Assembly: GCA_963680875.1 (NCBI GenBank)
Contig: OY804579.1
Location: 32,225,804 to 32,289,803, forward strand
Length of the DNA stretch: 64,000 bases
Origin: Bathymodiolus brooksi
Lineage: Eukaryota; Mollusca; Bivalvia; Mytilida; Modiolidae
Reading direction: 5' to 3'
The notes beneath the pieces are model-generated. The model had not been told where the DNA came from. It ran no database searches and saw only the letters and a program-made list of their open reading frames with translations. Within the stretch, counting starts at the first letter, position 1; every line of letters begins with the position of its first letter. Of this stretch, positions 1 through 12,585 are shown one piece after another. The position numbers and the translations under genes are program-made.

Positions 1-640
1 TGTTACTCATATAGTCACCAAGGATAAGGAGTTCCGTCTTCTCATAAGACATTAGACATACATATATAAGACACCCGCTATGTTACTCATATAGTCACCA
101 AGGGTAAGGAGTTCCGTCTTCTCATAAGACATAAGACATATATACATAAGACACCCGCTATGTTACTCATATAGTCACCAAGGGTAAGGAGTACCGTCTT
201 CTCATAAGACATAGGACATATATACATAAGACACCCGCTATGTTACTCATATAGTCATCAAGTGTAAGGAGTTCTGTCTTCTCATAAGACATTAGACATA
301 TATACATAAGACACCCGCTATGTTACTCATATAGTCACCAAGGGTAAGGAGTTCCGTCTTCTCATAAGACATGAGACATATCTACATAAGACACCCGCTA
401 AGTTACTCATATAATCACCAAAGGTAAGGAGTTCAGTCTTCTCATAAGAAATAAGACATACATACATAAGACACCCGCTATGTTACTCATATAGTCACCA
501 AGGGTAAGGAGTTCCCTCTTCTCATAAGATATAAGACATACATTTATAAGACACCCGCCATGTTACTCATATAGTCACCAAGGGTAAGGAATTTAGTCTT
601 CTCATAAGACATAAGACATATATACATAAGACACCCGCTA

Positions 641-693
641 TGTTCCTTATATAGTCACCAAGGGTAAGCTGTTCCGTCATAAGACACCTGCCA
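641..693 (+). repeat. 53-bp deleted monomer, copy 1
   Basis: A 27-bp deletion removes monomer positions 38-64, joining TTCCGT directly to CATAAGACACC. It is linked to two other changes: TGTTACTCAT becomes TGTTCCTTAT, and AAGGAG becomes AAGCTG. Linkage of three changes shows that all later 53-bp copies share one ancestor. It ends in CCTGCCA. Confidence 0.93.
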
Positions 694-1252
694 TGTTACT
701 CATATAGTCACCAAGGGTAAGGAGTTCCGTCTTCTCATAAGACATAAGACATACATACATAAGACACCCGCTATGTTACTCATATAGTCACCAAGGATAA
801 GGATTTCCGTCTTCTCATAAGACATTAGACATACATATATAAGACACCCGCTATGTTACTCATATAGGCACCAAGGGTAAGGAGTTCCGTTTCTCATAAG
901 ACATAAGAAATATATACATAAGACACCCGCTATGTTGCTCATATAGTCACCAAGGCTAGGGAGTTCAGTCTTCTGATAAGACATAAGACATACATACATA
1001 AGACACCTGCTATGTTGCTCATATAGTCACCAAGTGTAAGGAGTTCAGTCTTTTCATAAGACATAAGACATATATACATAAGACACCCGCTATGTTACTC
1101 ATATGGTCACCAAGGATAAGGAGGTCCGTCTTCTTATAAGACATAAGACATACATATATAAGACACCAGCTATGTTACTCATATAGTCACCAAGGGTAAG
1201 GTGTTCCGTCTTCTCATAAGACATAAGACATACATACATAAGACACCCGCTA

Positions 1253-1332
1253 TGTTACTCATATAGTCACCAAGGGTAAGGAGTTCCGTCTTCTCATAAG
1301 ACATAAGACATATATACATAAGACACCCGCTA
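1253..1332 (+). repeat. Reference 80-bp monomer (most common form)
   Basis: This copy matches the commonest base at every position I compared. Monomer positions 1-40 hold the conserved half (TGTTACTCAT, then CACCAAGGGTAAGGAG, then TTCCGTCTT). Positions 41-80 hold the unstable half: CATAAGAC occurs at 43-50, 50-57 and 65-72, separated by 7 and 15 bp, with a TATATA stretch between the second and third copies. G+C is 31 of 80. Every forward frame meets a stop within about one and a half monomers, and 80 is not a multiple of 3, so the array cannot hold a long reading frame. Common variant sites are TTCCG to TTCAG or TTCTG, GTCTTC to GCCTTC, AAGACATAAG to AATACATAAG, ATATACATAAG to ATATGCATAAG, and GAGTTCC to GAATTCC (EcoRI). 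Confidence 0.95.
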
Positions 1333-1412
1333 TGTTACTCATATAGTCACCAGGGGTAAGGAGTTCCGTCTTCTCATAAGACATAAGACATATATACATA
1401 AGACACCCGATA

Positions 1413-1465
1413 TGTTCCTTATATAGTCACCAAGGGTAAGCTGCTCCGTCATAAGACACCCGCTA
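1413..1465 (+). repeat. 53-bp deleted monomer, copy 2
   Basis: Same deletion, with GCTGCTCCGT at the junction and a normal CCGCTA end. It lies 772 bp after copy 1 and closes a ten-monomer unit. Confidence 0.93.
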
Positions 1466-2501
1466 TGTTACTCATATAGTCACCAAGGGTAAGGAGTTCC
1501 GTCTTCTCATAAGACATAAGACATATATACATAAGACACCCGCTATGTTGCTCATATAGTCACCAAGGCTAAGGAGTTCAGTCTTCTCATAAGACATAAG
1601 ACATATATACATAAGACACCCGCTATGTTACTCATATAGTCACCAAGGATAAGGAGTTCCGTCTTCTCATAAGACATTAGACATACATATATAAGACACC
1701 TGCTATGTTACTCATATAGTCACATAGGGTAAGGAGTTCCGTCTTCTCATAAGACATTAGACATATATACATAAGACACCCGCTATGTTACTCATATAGT
1801 CACCAAGGGTAAGGAGTTCCGTCTTCTCATAAGACATGAGACATATCTACATAAGACACCCGCTATGTTACTCCTATAGTCACCAAGGGTAAGGAGTTCA
1901 GTCTACTCATAAGACATAGGACATACATACATAAGACACCCGCTATGTTACCCATATAGTCACCAAGGGTAAGGAATTCCGTCTTCTCATAAAACATAAG
2001 ATCTACATAAAACACCCGCTATGTTACTCATATAGTCACCAAGGGTAAGGAGTTCCGTCTTCTCATAAGACATTAGACATATCTACATAAGACACACGCT
2101 ATGTTACTCATATAGTCACCAAGGGTAAAGAGTTCCGCCTTCTCATAATACATAAGACATACATACATAAGACACCTGCTATGTTGCTCATATAGTCACC
2201 AAGTGTAAGGAGTTCCGTCTTCTCATAAGACATAAGACATATATACATAAGACACCCGCTATGTTACTCATATAGTCACCAGGGGTAAGGAGTTCCGTCT
2301 TCTCATAAGACATAAGACATACATACATAAGACACCTGCTATGTTGCTCATATAGTCACCAAGTGTAAGGAGTTCCGTCTTCTCATAAGACATAAGACAT
2401 ATATACATAAGACACCCGCTATGTTACTCATATAGTCACCAGGGGTAAGGAGTTCCGTCTTCTCATAAGACATAAGACATATATACATAAGACACCCGCT
2501 A

Positions 2502-2559
2502 TGTTCCTTATATAGTCACCAAGGGTAAGCTGCTCCGTCATTAGACCCCCCCCCCCCCA
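2502..2559 (+). repeat. Deleted monomer, copy 3, with poly-C expansion (58 bp)
   Basis: Same 27-bp deletion, but the usual GACACCCGCCA tail is replaced by GAC followed by a C-run ending in CA. The C-run is at 2546-2558 (13 bases). The net length is 58 bp instead of 53. Confidence 0.9.
2546..2558 (+). repeat. Homopolymer run of 13 C
   Basis: This is the only long homopolymer noticed in the window. It replaces the ACACCCGCC tail of a short monomer. It could be true C-tract slippage or a sequencing or consensus error, since homopolymers are the usual failure mode of long-read consensus. Confidence 0.9.
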
Positions 2560-5500
2560 TGTTACTCATATAGTCACCAAGGGTAAGGAGTTCCGTCTTC
2601 TCATAAGACATAGGACATATATACATATTACACTCGATATGTTACTCATATAGTCACCAAGGATAAGGAGTTCCGTCTTCTCATAAAACATAGGACATAT
2701 ATACATAAGACACCCGCTATGTTACTCATATTGTCACCAAGTATAAGGAGTTCCGTCTTCTCATAAGACATAAGACATATATACACAAGACACCTGCTAT
2801 GTTACTCATATAGTCAACAAGGATAAGGAGTTCCGTCTTCTGATAAGACATAAGACATATATACATAAGACACCCGCTATGTTACTCATATAGTCACCAA
2901 GGGTAAGGAGTTCCATCTTCTCATAAGACATAAGATCTACATAAGACACCCGCTATGTTACTCATATAGTCACCAAGGGTAAGGAGTTCCGTCTTCTCAT
3001 AAGACATAAGACATATATACATAAGACACCCGCTATGTTACTCATATAGTCACCAAGGGTAAGGAGTTCCATCTTCTCATAAGACATGCATACATAAGAC
3101 ACCCGCTATGTTACTCATATAATCACCAAGGATAAGGAGTTCCGTCTTCTCATAAGACATAAGACATATATACATAAGACACCCGCTATGTTACTCATAT
3201 AGTCACCAAAGGTAAGGAATTCCGTCTTATAATAAGACATACATACATAAGACACCCGCTATGTTATTCATATTGTCACCAAGGGTAAGGAATTCTGCCT
3301 TCTCATAAGACATAAGACATATATACATAAGACACCCGCTATGTTACTCATATAGTCACCAAGGGTAAGGAGTGCCGTCTTCTCATAAGATATAAGACAT
3401 ACATTCATAAGACACCCGCTATGTTACTCATATAGTCACCAAGGGTAAGGAATTCAGTCTTCTCATAAGACATAAGACATATATACATAAGACACCCGCT
3501 ATGTTACTCATATAGTCACCAAGGGTAAGGACTTCCGTCTTCTCAAAAGAAATAAGACATATATACATAAGACACCCGCTATGTTACTCATATAGTCACC
3601 AAGGGTAAGGAGTTCCGTCTTCTCATAAGATATAAGACATACATTCATAAGACACCCGCTATGTTACTCATATAGTCACCAAGGGTAAGGAATTCAGTCT
3701 TCTCATAAGACATAAGACATATATACATAAGACACCCGCTATGTTACTCATATAGTCACCAAGGGTAAGGACTTCCGTCTTCTCATAAGAAATAAGACAT
3801 ACATACATAAGACACCCGCTATGTTACTCATATAGTCACCAAAGGTAAGGAGTTCCGTCTTCTCATAAGATATAAGACATACATTCATAAGACACCCGCT
3901 ATGTTACTCATATAGTCACCAAGGGTAAGGAGTTCCATCTTCTCATAAGACATAAGATCTACATAAGATACCCGCTATGTTACTCATATAGTCACCAAGG
4001 GTAAGGAGTTCCGTCTTCTCATAAGACATAAGACATATATACATAAGACACCCGCTATGTTACTCATATAGTCACCAAGGGTAAGGAGTTCCATCTTCTC
4101 ATAAGACATAAGACATACATACATAAGACACCCGCTATGTTACTCATATAATCACCAAGGGTAAGGAGTTCCGTCTTCTCATAAGACATAAGACATATAT
4201 ATATAAGACACCCGCTATGTTACTCATATAGTCACCAAAGGTAAGGAATTCCGTCTTATAATAAGACATACATACATAAGACACCCGCTATGTTATTCAT
4301 ATTGTCACCAAGGGTAAGGAATTCTGCCTTCTCATAAGACATAAGACATATATACATAAGACACCCGCTATGTTACTCATATAGTCACCAAGGGTAAGGA
4401 GTTCCGTCTTCTCATAAGATATAAGATAAACATTCATAAAACACCCGCTATGTTACTCATATAGTCACCAAGGGTAAGGAATTCAGTCTTCTCATAAGAC
4501 ATAAGACATATATACATAAGACACACGCTATGTTACTCATATAGTCACCAAGGGTAAGGAGTCCCGTCTTCTCATAAGAAATAAGACATACATACATAAG
4601 ACACCCGCTATGTTACTCATATAGTCACCAAGGGAAAGGACTTCCGCCTACTAATAACACATAGGACATATATACATAAGACACCCGCTATGTTACTCAT
4701 ATAGTCACCAAGGTAAGGAGTTCCGTCTTCTCATAAGACATAACACATATATACAAAAGACACCCACTATGTTACTCATATAGTCAACAAGGATAAGGAG
4801 TTCCGTCTTCTCATAAGACATAAGACATACATACATAAGACACCCGCTATGTTACTCATATAGTCACCAAGGGTAAGGAGTTCCGCCTTCTCATAATACA
4901 TAAGACATATATACATAAGACACCCGCTATGTTATTCATATAGTCACCAAGGGTAAGGAGTTCCGTCTTCTCATAAGACATAAGACATATATACATAAGA
5001 CACTCGCTATGTCACTCATATAGTCACCAAGGGTAAGGAGTTCAGTCTTCTCATAAGATATAAGACATATATACATAAGACACCCGCTATGTTACTCATA
5101 TAGTCACCAAGGGTAAGGAGTTCCGTCTTCTCATAAGAAATAAGACATACATACATAAGACACCCGCTATGTTACTCATATAGTCACCAAGGGAAAGGAG
5201 TTCCGCCTACTCATAAGACATAGGATATACATACATAAGACACCCGCTATGTTGCTCATATAGTCACCAAGGCTAGGAATTCAGTCTTCTCATAAGACAT
5301 AAGACATATATACATAAGACACCCGCTATGTTACTCATATAGTCACCAAGGGTAAGGAGTTCCGTCTTCTCATAAGAAATAAGACATACATACATAAGAC
5401 ACCCGCTATGTTACTCATATAGTCACCAAGGGAAAGAAGTTCCGCCTACTCATAAGACATAGGACATACATACATAAGACACCCGCTATGTTGCTCATAT

Positions 5501-6060
5501 AGTCACCAAGGCTAGGGAGTTCAGTCTTCTCATAAGACATAAGACATACCTACATAAGACACCTGCTATGTTACTCATATAGTCACCAAGTGTAAGGAGT
5601 TCAGTCTTCTCTTAAGACATAAGACATATATATATAACCCACCCGCTATGTTACTCATATGGTCACCAAGGATAAGGAGGTCCGTCTTCTTATAAGACAT
5701 AAGACATACATATATAAGACACCCGCTATGTTACTCATATAGTCACCAAGGGTAAGGTGTTCCGTCTTCTCATAAGACATAAGACATACATACATAAGAC
5801 ACCCGCTATGTTACTCATATAGTCACCAGGGGTAAAGAGTTCCGTCTTCTCATAAGACATAAGACATATATGCATAAGACACCCGATATGTTCCTTATAT
5901 AGTCACCAAGGGTAAGATGTTCCGTCTTCTCATAAGACATAAGACATACATACATAAGACACCCGCTATGTTACTCATATAGTCACCAAGGATAAGGAGT
6001 TCCGTCTTCTCATAAGACATTAGACATACATATATAAGACACCCGCTATGTTACTCATAT
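2560..6060. repeat. Mixed monomers with a 1,029-bp duplication and 240-bp trimers
   Basis: Two landmarks repeat at the same offset: TCCGTCTTAT at 3221 and 4250, and AATTCTGCC at 3291 and 4320. This gives a 1,029-bp duplication covering roughly 2.9-3.6 kb and 3.9-4.6 kb. Inside it, a three-monomer segment is duplicated exactly 240 bp apart (monomers at ~3,340-3,579 and ~3,580-3,819, recognisable by ACATTCATAAG and AATTCAGTC). A second near-trimer repeat, marked by GGGAAAGG, lies at 5191 and 5430 (offset 239 because of one lost base). Two 73-bp monomers occur at 3036-3108 and 3189-3261. Confidence 0.8.
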
Positions 6061-6686
6061 AGTCACCAAGGGTAAGGAGTTCCGTCTTCTCATAAGACAT
6101 AAGACATACATACATAAGACACCCGATATGTTACTCATATAGTCACCAAGGATAAGGAGTTCCGTCTTCTCATAAGACATTAGACATACATATATAAGAC
6201 ACCCGCTATGTTACTCATATAGTCACCAAGGGTAAGGAGTTCCGTCTTCTCATAAGACATAAGACATATATACATAAGATACCCGCTATGTTACTCATAT
6301 AGTCACCAAGGGTAAGGAGTACCGTCTTCTCATAAGACATAGGACATATATACATAAGACACCAGCTATGTTACTCATATAGTCATTAAGTGTAAAGAGT
6401 TCTGTCTTCTCATAAGACATTAGACATATATACATAAGACACCCGCTATGTTACTCATATAGTCACCAAGGGTAAGGAGTTCCGTCTTCTCATAAGACAT
6501 GAGACATATCTACATAAGACACCCGCTAAGTTACTCATATAATCACCACGGTAAGGAGTTCAGTCTTCTCATAAGACATAGGACATACATACATAAGACA
6601 CCCGCTATGTTACTCATATAGTCACCAAGGGTAAGGAGTTCGTCTTCTCATAAGACATAAGACATATATACATAAGACACCCGCTA

Positions 6687-6739
6687 TGTTCCTTATATAG
6701 TCACCAAGGGTAAGCTGCTCCGTCATAAGACACCCGCCA
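6687..6739 (+). repeat. 53-bp deleted monomer, copy 4
   Basis: Typical copy ending CCGCCA. The next short monomer starts 771 bp downstream. Confidence 0.92.
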
Positions 6740-7457
6740 TGTTACTCATATAGTCACCAAGGGTAAGGAGTTCCGTCTTCTCTTAAGACATAAGACATAC
6801 ATACATAAGACACCCGCTATGTTACTCATATAGTCACCAAGGATAAGGAGTTCGTCTTCTCATAAGACATTAGACATACATATATAAGACACCCGCTATG
6901 TTACTCATATAGTCACCAAGGGTAAGGAGTTCCGTCTTCTCATAAGACATAAGACATATATACATAAGACACCCGCTATGTTGCTCATATAGTCACCAAG
7001 GCTAGGGAGTTCAGTCTTCTCATAAGACATAAGACATATATACATAAGACACCTGCTATGTTGCTCATATAGTCACCAAGTGTAAGGAGTTCAGTCTTCT
7101 CTTAAGACATAAGACATATATACATAAGACACCCGCTATGTTACTCATATGGTCACCAAGGATAAGGAGGTCCGTCTTCTTATAAGACATAAGACATACA
7201 TATATAAGACACCAGCTATGTTACTCATATAGTCACCAAGGGTAAGGTGTTCCGTCTTCTCATAAGAAATAAGACATACATACATAAGACACCCACTATG
7301 TTACTCATATAGTCACCAAGGGTAAGGAGTTCCGTCTTCTCATAAGACATAAGACATATATACATAAGACACCCGCTATGTTACTCATATAGTCACCAGG
7401 GGTACGGAGTTCTGTCTTCTCATAAGACATAAGACATATATACATAAGACACCGCTA

Positions 7458-7510
7458 GGTTCCTTATATAGTCACCAAGGGTAAGCTGCTCCGTCATAAG
7501 ACACCCGCCA
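7458..7510 (+). repeat. 53-bp deleted monomer, copy 5
   Basis: The first base is G (GGTTCC instead of TGTTCC), and the preceding monomer lost one C (ACACCGC), which explains the 771-bp rather than 773-bp spacing together with other single-base changes. Confidence 0.9.
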
Positions 7511-8789
7511 TGTTACTCATATAGTCACCAAGGGTAAGGAGTTCCGTCTTCTCATAAGACATAAGACATACATACATAAGACACCCGCTATGTTACTCAT
7601 ATAGTCACCAAGGATAAGGAGTTCCGTCTTCTCATAAGATATTAGACATACATATATAAGACACCCGCTATGTTACTCATATAGTCACCAAGGCTAAGGA
7701 GTTCCGTCTTCCCATAAGACATTAGACATATATACATAAGACAACCGCTATGTTACTCATATAGTCACCAAGGGTAAGGATTTCCGTTTTCTCATAAGAC
7801 ATAAGACATATATACATAAGACACCCGCTATGTTACTCATATAGTCACCAAGGGTAAGGAGTACCGTCTTCTCATAAGACATAAGACATATATACATAAG
7901 ACACCCGCTATGTCACTCATATAGTCATCAAGTGTAAGGAGTTCTGTCTTCTCATAAGACATTAGACATATATACATAAGACACCCGCTATGTTACTCAT
8001 ATAGTCACCAAGGTTAAGGATTTCCGTCTTCTCATAAGACATGAGACATATCTACATAAGACACCCGCTATGTTACTCATATAATCACCAAAGGTAAGGA
8101 GTTCAGTCTTCTCATAAGACATAGGACATACATACATAAGACACCCGCTATGTTACTCATATAGTCACCAAGGGTAAGGAGTCCCGTCTTCTCATAAGAC
8201 ACAAGACATACATACATAAGACACCCGCTATGTTACTCATATAGTCACCAAGGATAAGGAGTTCCGTCTTCTCATAAGACATTAGACATACATATATAAG
8301 ACACCCGCTATGTTACTCATATAGTCACCAAGGGTAAGGAGTTCCGTCTTCTCATAAGACATAAGACATATATACATAAGACACCCGTTATGTTACTCAT
8401 ATAGCCACCAAGGGTAAGGAGTACCGTCTTCTCATAAGACATAGGACATATATACATAAGACACCCGCTATGTTACTCATATAGTCATCAAGTGTAAGGA
8501 GTTCTGTCTTCTCATAAGACATTAGACATATATACATAAGACACCCGCTATGTTACTCATATAGTCACCAAGGGTAAGGAGTTCCGTCTTCTCATAAGAC
8601 ATGAGACATATCTACATAAGACACCCGCTAAGTTACTCATATAATCACCAAAGGTAAGGAGTTCAGTCTTCTCATAAGACATAGGACATACATACATCAG
8701 ACACCCGCTATGTTACTCATATAGTCACCAAGGGTAAGGAGTTCGTCTTCTCATAAGACATAAGACATATATACATAAGACACCCGCTA

Positions 8790-8842
8790 TGTTCCTTATA
8801 TAGTCACCAAGGGTAAGCTGCTCCGTCATAAGACACCCGCCA
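8790..8842 (+). repeat. 53-bp deleted monomer, copy 6
   Basis: Counterpart of the copy at 6687, 2,103 bp away. Confidence 0.92.
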
Positions 8843-9482
8843 TGTTACTCATATAGTCACCAAGGGTAAGGAGTTCCGTCTTCTCATAAGACATAAGACA
8901 TACATACATAAGACACCCGCTATGTTACTCATATAGTCACCAAGGATAAGGAGTTCCGTCTTCTCATAAGACATTAGACATACATATATAAGACACCCGC
9001 TATGTTACTCATATAGTCACCAAGGGTAAGGAGTTCCGTCTTCTCATAAGACATAAGACATATATACATAAGACACCAGCTATGTTGCTCATATAGTCAC
9101 CAAGGCTAGGGAGTTCAGTCTTCTCATAAGACATAAGACATACATACATAAGACACCTGCTATGTTGCTCATATAGTCACCAAGTGTAAGGAGTTCAGTC
9201 TTCTCTTAAGACATAAGACATATATACATAAGACACCCGCTATGTTACTCATATGGTCACCAAGGATAAGGAGGTCCGTCTTCTTATAAGACATAAGACA
9301 TACATATATAAGACACCAGCTATGTTACTCATATAGTCACCAAGGGTAAGGTGTTCCGTCTTCTCATAAGACATAAGACATACATACATAAGACACCCGC
9401 TATGTTACTCATATAGTCACCAGGGGTAAGGAGTTCCGTCTTCTCATAAGACATAAGACATATATACATAAGACACCCGCTA

Positions 9483-9535
9483 TGTTCCTTATATAGTCAC
9501 CAAGGGTAAGCTGCTCCGTCATAAGACACCCGCCA
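9483..9535 (+). repeat. 53-bp deleted monomer, copy 7
   Basis: Lies 693 bp after copy 6, i.e. eight 80-bp monomers plus one 53-bp monomer: one monomer fewer than the 773-bp form. Confidence 0.92.
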
Positions 9536-10255
9536 TGTTACTCATATAGTCACCAAGGTTAAGGAGTTCCGTCTTCTCATAAGACATAAGACATACATAC
9601 ATAAGACACCCGCTATGTTACTCATATAGTCACCAAGGATAAGGAGTTCCGTCTTCTCATAAGACATTAGACATACATATATAAGACACCCGCTATGTTA
9701 CTCATATAGTCACCAAGGGTAAGGAGTTCCGTCTTCTCATAAGACATAAGACATATATACATAAGACACCCGCTATGTTGCTCATATAGTCACCAAGGCT
9801 AGGGAGTTCAGTCTTCTCATAAGACATAAGACATACATACATAAGACACCTGCTATGTTGCTCATATAGTCACCAAGTGTAAGGAGTTCAGTCTTCTCTT
9901 AAGACATAAGACATATATACATAAGACACCCGCTATGTTACTCATATGGTCACCAAGGATAAGGAGGTCCGTCTTCTTATAAGACATAAGACATACATAT
10001 ATAAGACACCAGCTATTTTACTCATATTGTCACCAAGGGTAAGGTGTTCCGTCTTCTCATAAGACATAAGACATACATACATAAGACACCCGCTATGTTA
10101 CTCATATAGTCACCAAGGGTAAGGAGTTCCGTCTTCTCATAAGACATAAGACATATATACATAAGACACCCGCTATGTTACTCATATAGTCACCAGGGGT
10201 AAGGAGTTCCGTCTTCTCACAAGACATAAGACATATATACATAAGACACCCGCTA

Positions 10256-10308
10256 TGTTCCTTATATAGTCATCAAGGGTAAGCTGCTCCGTCATAAGAC
10301 ACCCGCCA
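10256..10308 (+). repeat. 53-bp deleted monomer, copy 8
   Basis: Carries CATCAAGG instead of CACCAAGG. It lies exactly 773 bp after copy 7 (nine full monomers plus one short). Confidence 0.92.
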
Positions 10309-11659
10309 TGTTACTCATATAGTCACCAAGGGTAAGGAGTTCCGTCTTCTCATAAGACATAAGACATACATACTTAAGACACCCGCTATGTTACTCATAT
10401 AGTCACCAAGGATAAGGAGTTCCGTCTTCTCATAAGATATTAGACATACATATATAAGACACCCGCTATGTTACTCATATAGTCACCAAGGGTAAGGAGT
10501 TCCGTCTTCTCATAAGACATTAGACATATATACATAAGACACCCGCTATGTTACTCATATAGTCACCAAGGGTAAGGATTTCCGTCTTCTCATAAGACAT
10601 AAGACATATATACATAAGACACCCGCTATGTTACTCATATAGTCACCAAGGGTAAGGAGTACCGTCTTCTCATAAGACATAGGACATATATACATAAGAC
10701 ACCCGCTATGTTACTCATATAATCACCAAAGGTAAGGAGTTCAGTCTTCTCATAAGACATAGGACATACATACATAAGACACCCGCTATGTTACTCATAT
10801 AGTCACCAAGGGTAAGGAGTTCGTCTTCTCATAAAACATAAGATCTACATAAAACATCCGCTATGTTACTCATATAGTCACCAAGGGCAAGGAGTGCCGT
10901 CTTCTCATAAGACATAAGACATATCTACATAAGACACCCGCTATGTTACTCATGTAGTCACCAAGGGTAAGGAGTTCCGTCTTCTCATAAAACATAAGAT
11001 CTACATAAAACACCTGCTATGTTACTCATATAGTCACCAAGGGTAAGGAGTTCCGTCTTCTCATAAGACATTAGACATATCTACATAAGACAACCGCTAT
11101 GTTACTCATATATTCACCAAGGGTAAAGAATTTCGCCTTCTCATAATAAATAAGACATATATACATAAGACACCCGCTATGTTACTCATATAGTCACCGA
11201 GGATAAGGAGTTCCGTCTTCTCATAAGACATAAGACATACATACATAAGACACCTGCTATGTTGCTCATATAGTCACCAAGTGTAAGGAGTTCAGTCTTC
11301 TCTTAAGACATAAGACATATATACATAAGACACCCGCTATGTTACTCATATGGTCACCAAGGATAAGGAGGTTCGTCTTCTTATAAGATATAAGACATAC
11401 ATATATAAGACACCAGCTATGTTACTCATATAGTCACCAAGGGTAAGGTGTTCCGTCTTCTCATAAGACATAAGACATACATACATAAGACACCCGCTAT
11501 GTTACTCATATAGTCACCAAGGGTAAGGAGTTCCGTCTTCTCATAAGACATAAGACATATATACATAAGACACCCGCTATGTTACTCATATAGTCACCAG
11601 GGGTAAGGAGTTCCGTCTTCTCATAAGACATAAGACATATATACATAAGACACCCGCTA

Positions 11660-11712
11660 TGTTCATTATATAGTCACCAAGGGTAAGCTGCTCCGTCATA
11701 AGACACCAGCCA
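11660..11712 (+). repeat. 53-bp deleted monomer, copy 9
   Basis: Begins TGTTCATTAT rather than TGTTCCTTAT and ends CCAGCCA. It is the duplicate of copy 8, 1,404 bp away. Confidence 0.92.
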
Positions 11713-12585
11713 TGTTACTCATATAGTCACCAAGGGTAAGGAGTTCCGTCTTCTCATAAGACATAAGACATACATACTTAAGACACCCGCTATGTTACTC
11801 ATATAGTCACCAAGGATAAGGAGTTCCGTCTTCTCATAAGATATTAGACATACATATATAAGACACCCGCTATGTTACTCATATAGTCACCAAGGGTAAG
11901 GAGTTCCGTCTTCTCATAAGACATTAGACATATATACATAAGATACCCGCTATGTTACTCATATAGTCACCAAGGGTAAGGATTTCCGTCTTCTCATAAG
12001 ACATAAGACATATATACATAAGACACCCGCTATGTTACTCATATAGTCACCAAGGGTAAGGAGTACCGTCTTCTCATAAGACATAGGACATATATACATA
12101 AGACACCCGCTATGTTACTCATATAGTCACCAAGGGTAACGATATCCGTCTTCTCATAAGACATGAGACATATCTACATAAGACACCCGCTATGTTACTC
12201 ATATAATTACCAAAGGTAAGGAGTTCAGTCTTCTCATAAGACATAGGACATACATACATAAGACACCCGCTATGTTACTCATATAGTCACCAAGGGTGAG
12301 GAGTTCGTCTTCTCATAAAACATAAGATCTACATAAAACACCCGCTATGTTACTCATATAGTCACCAAGGGCAAGGAGTGCCGTCTTCTCATAAGACATA
12401 AGACATATCTACATAAGACACCCGCTATGTTACTCACGTAGTCACCAAGGGTAAGGAGTTCCGTCTTCTCATAAAACATAAGATCTACATAAAACACCTG
12501 CTATGTTACTCATATAGTCACCAAGGGTAAGGAGTTCCATCTTCTCATAAGACATTAGACATATCTACATAAGACACCCGCTATG

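Larger units (their letters stand above)
1..2559. repeat. Left HOR block with 53-bp terminal monomers
   Basis: Units here end in shortened monomers at 641-693, 1413-1465 and 2502-2559. The first two short monomers are 772 bp apart, which is nine 80-bp monomers plus one 53-bp monomer, less one base lost near 888. The same ordered variants recur later: the TCATCAAG monomer (253) reappears at 6381 and 8483, and the AAGTTACTCAT monomer (~400) at ~6,528 and ~8,630. This makes the block a diverged relative of 6.1-7.5 kb and 8.2-9.5 kb. The third short monomer carries a 13-C run. A BglII-type 76-bp monomer first appears near 1999. Confidence 0.85.
6061..9850. repeat. ~2.1-kb tandem duplication containing 773-bp units
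   Basis: Landmarks recur 2,102-2,104 bp apart: TCATTAAG/TCATCAAG at 6381 and 8483, the 53-bp monomer at 6687 and 8790, and the CATATGGTCACC monomer (TATGG at 7148 and 9252). After that point the second copy lacks one 80-bp monomer: short monomers at 7458 and 9483 give an offset of 2,025. The first copy runs from about 6,060 to 7,510 and the second from about 8,160 to 9,535. Both resemble 1-1.5 kb, so this unit exists at least three times. Confidence 0.8.
9850..12585. repeat. ~1.4-kb tandem duplication (offset 1,404 then 1,484)
   Basis: Matching landmarks are the AAGTGTAAGG monomer (9877/11281), TATGGTCACC (9945/11349), the 53-bp monomer (10256/11660) and the unusual TACTTAAGAC (10371/11775), all 1,404 bp apart. 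Further right, TTCGTCTTCTC (10821/12305) and GGAGTGCCG (10891/12375) are 1,484 bp apart, because the second copy gained one monomer near 12.13 kb. Copy 1 spans about 9,850-11,100 and copy 2 about 11,254-12,585. A third partial copy of 10.85-11.4 kb follows at 13.1-13.7 kb (10891 to 13166, offset 2,275). Confidence 0.82.

Noticed and set aside
641..693. Insertion or target-site event at the 53-bp monomers
   Set aside because: The short form is a clean internal 27-bp deletion; no extra sequence or target duplication is present.
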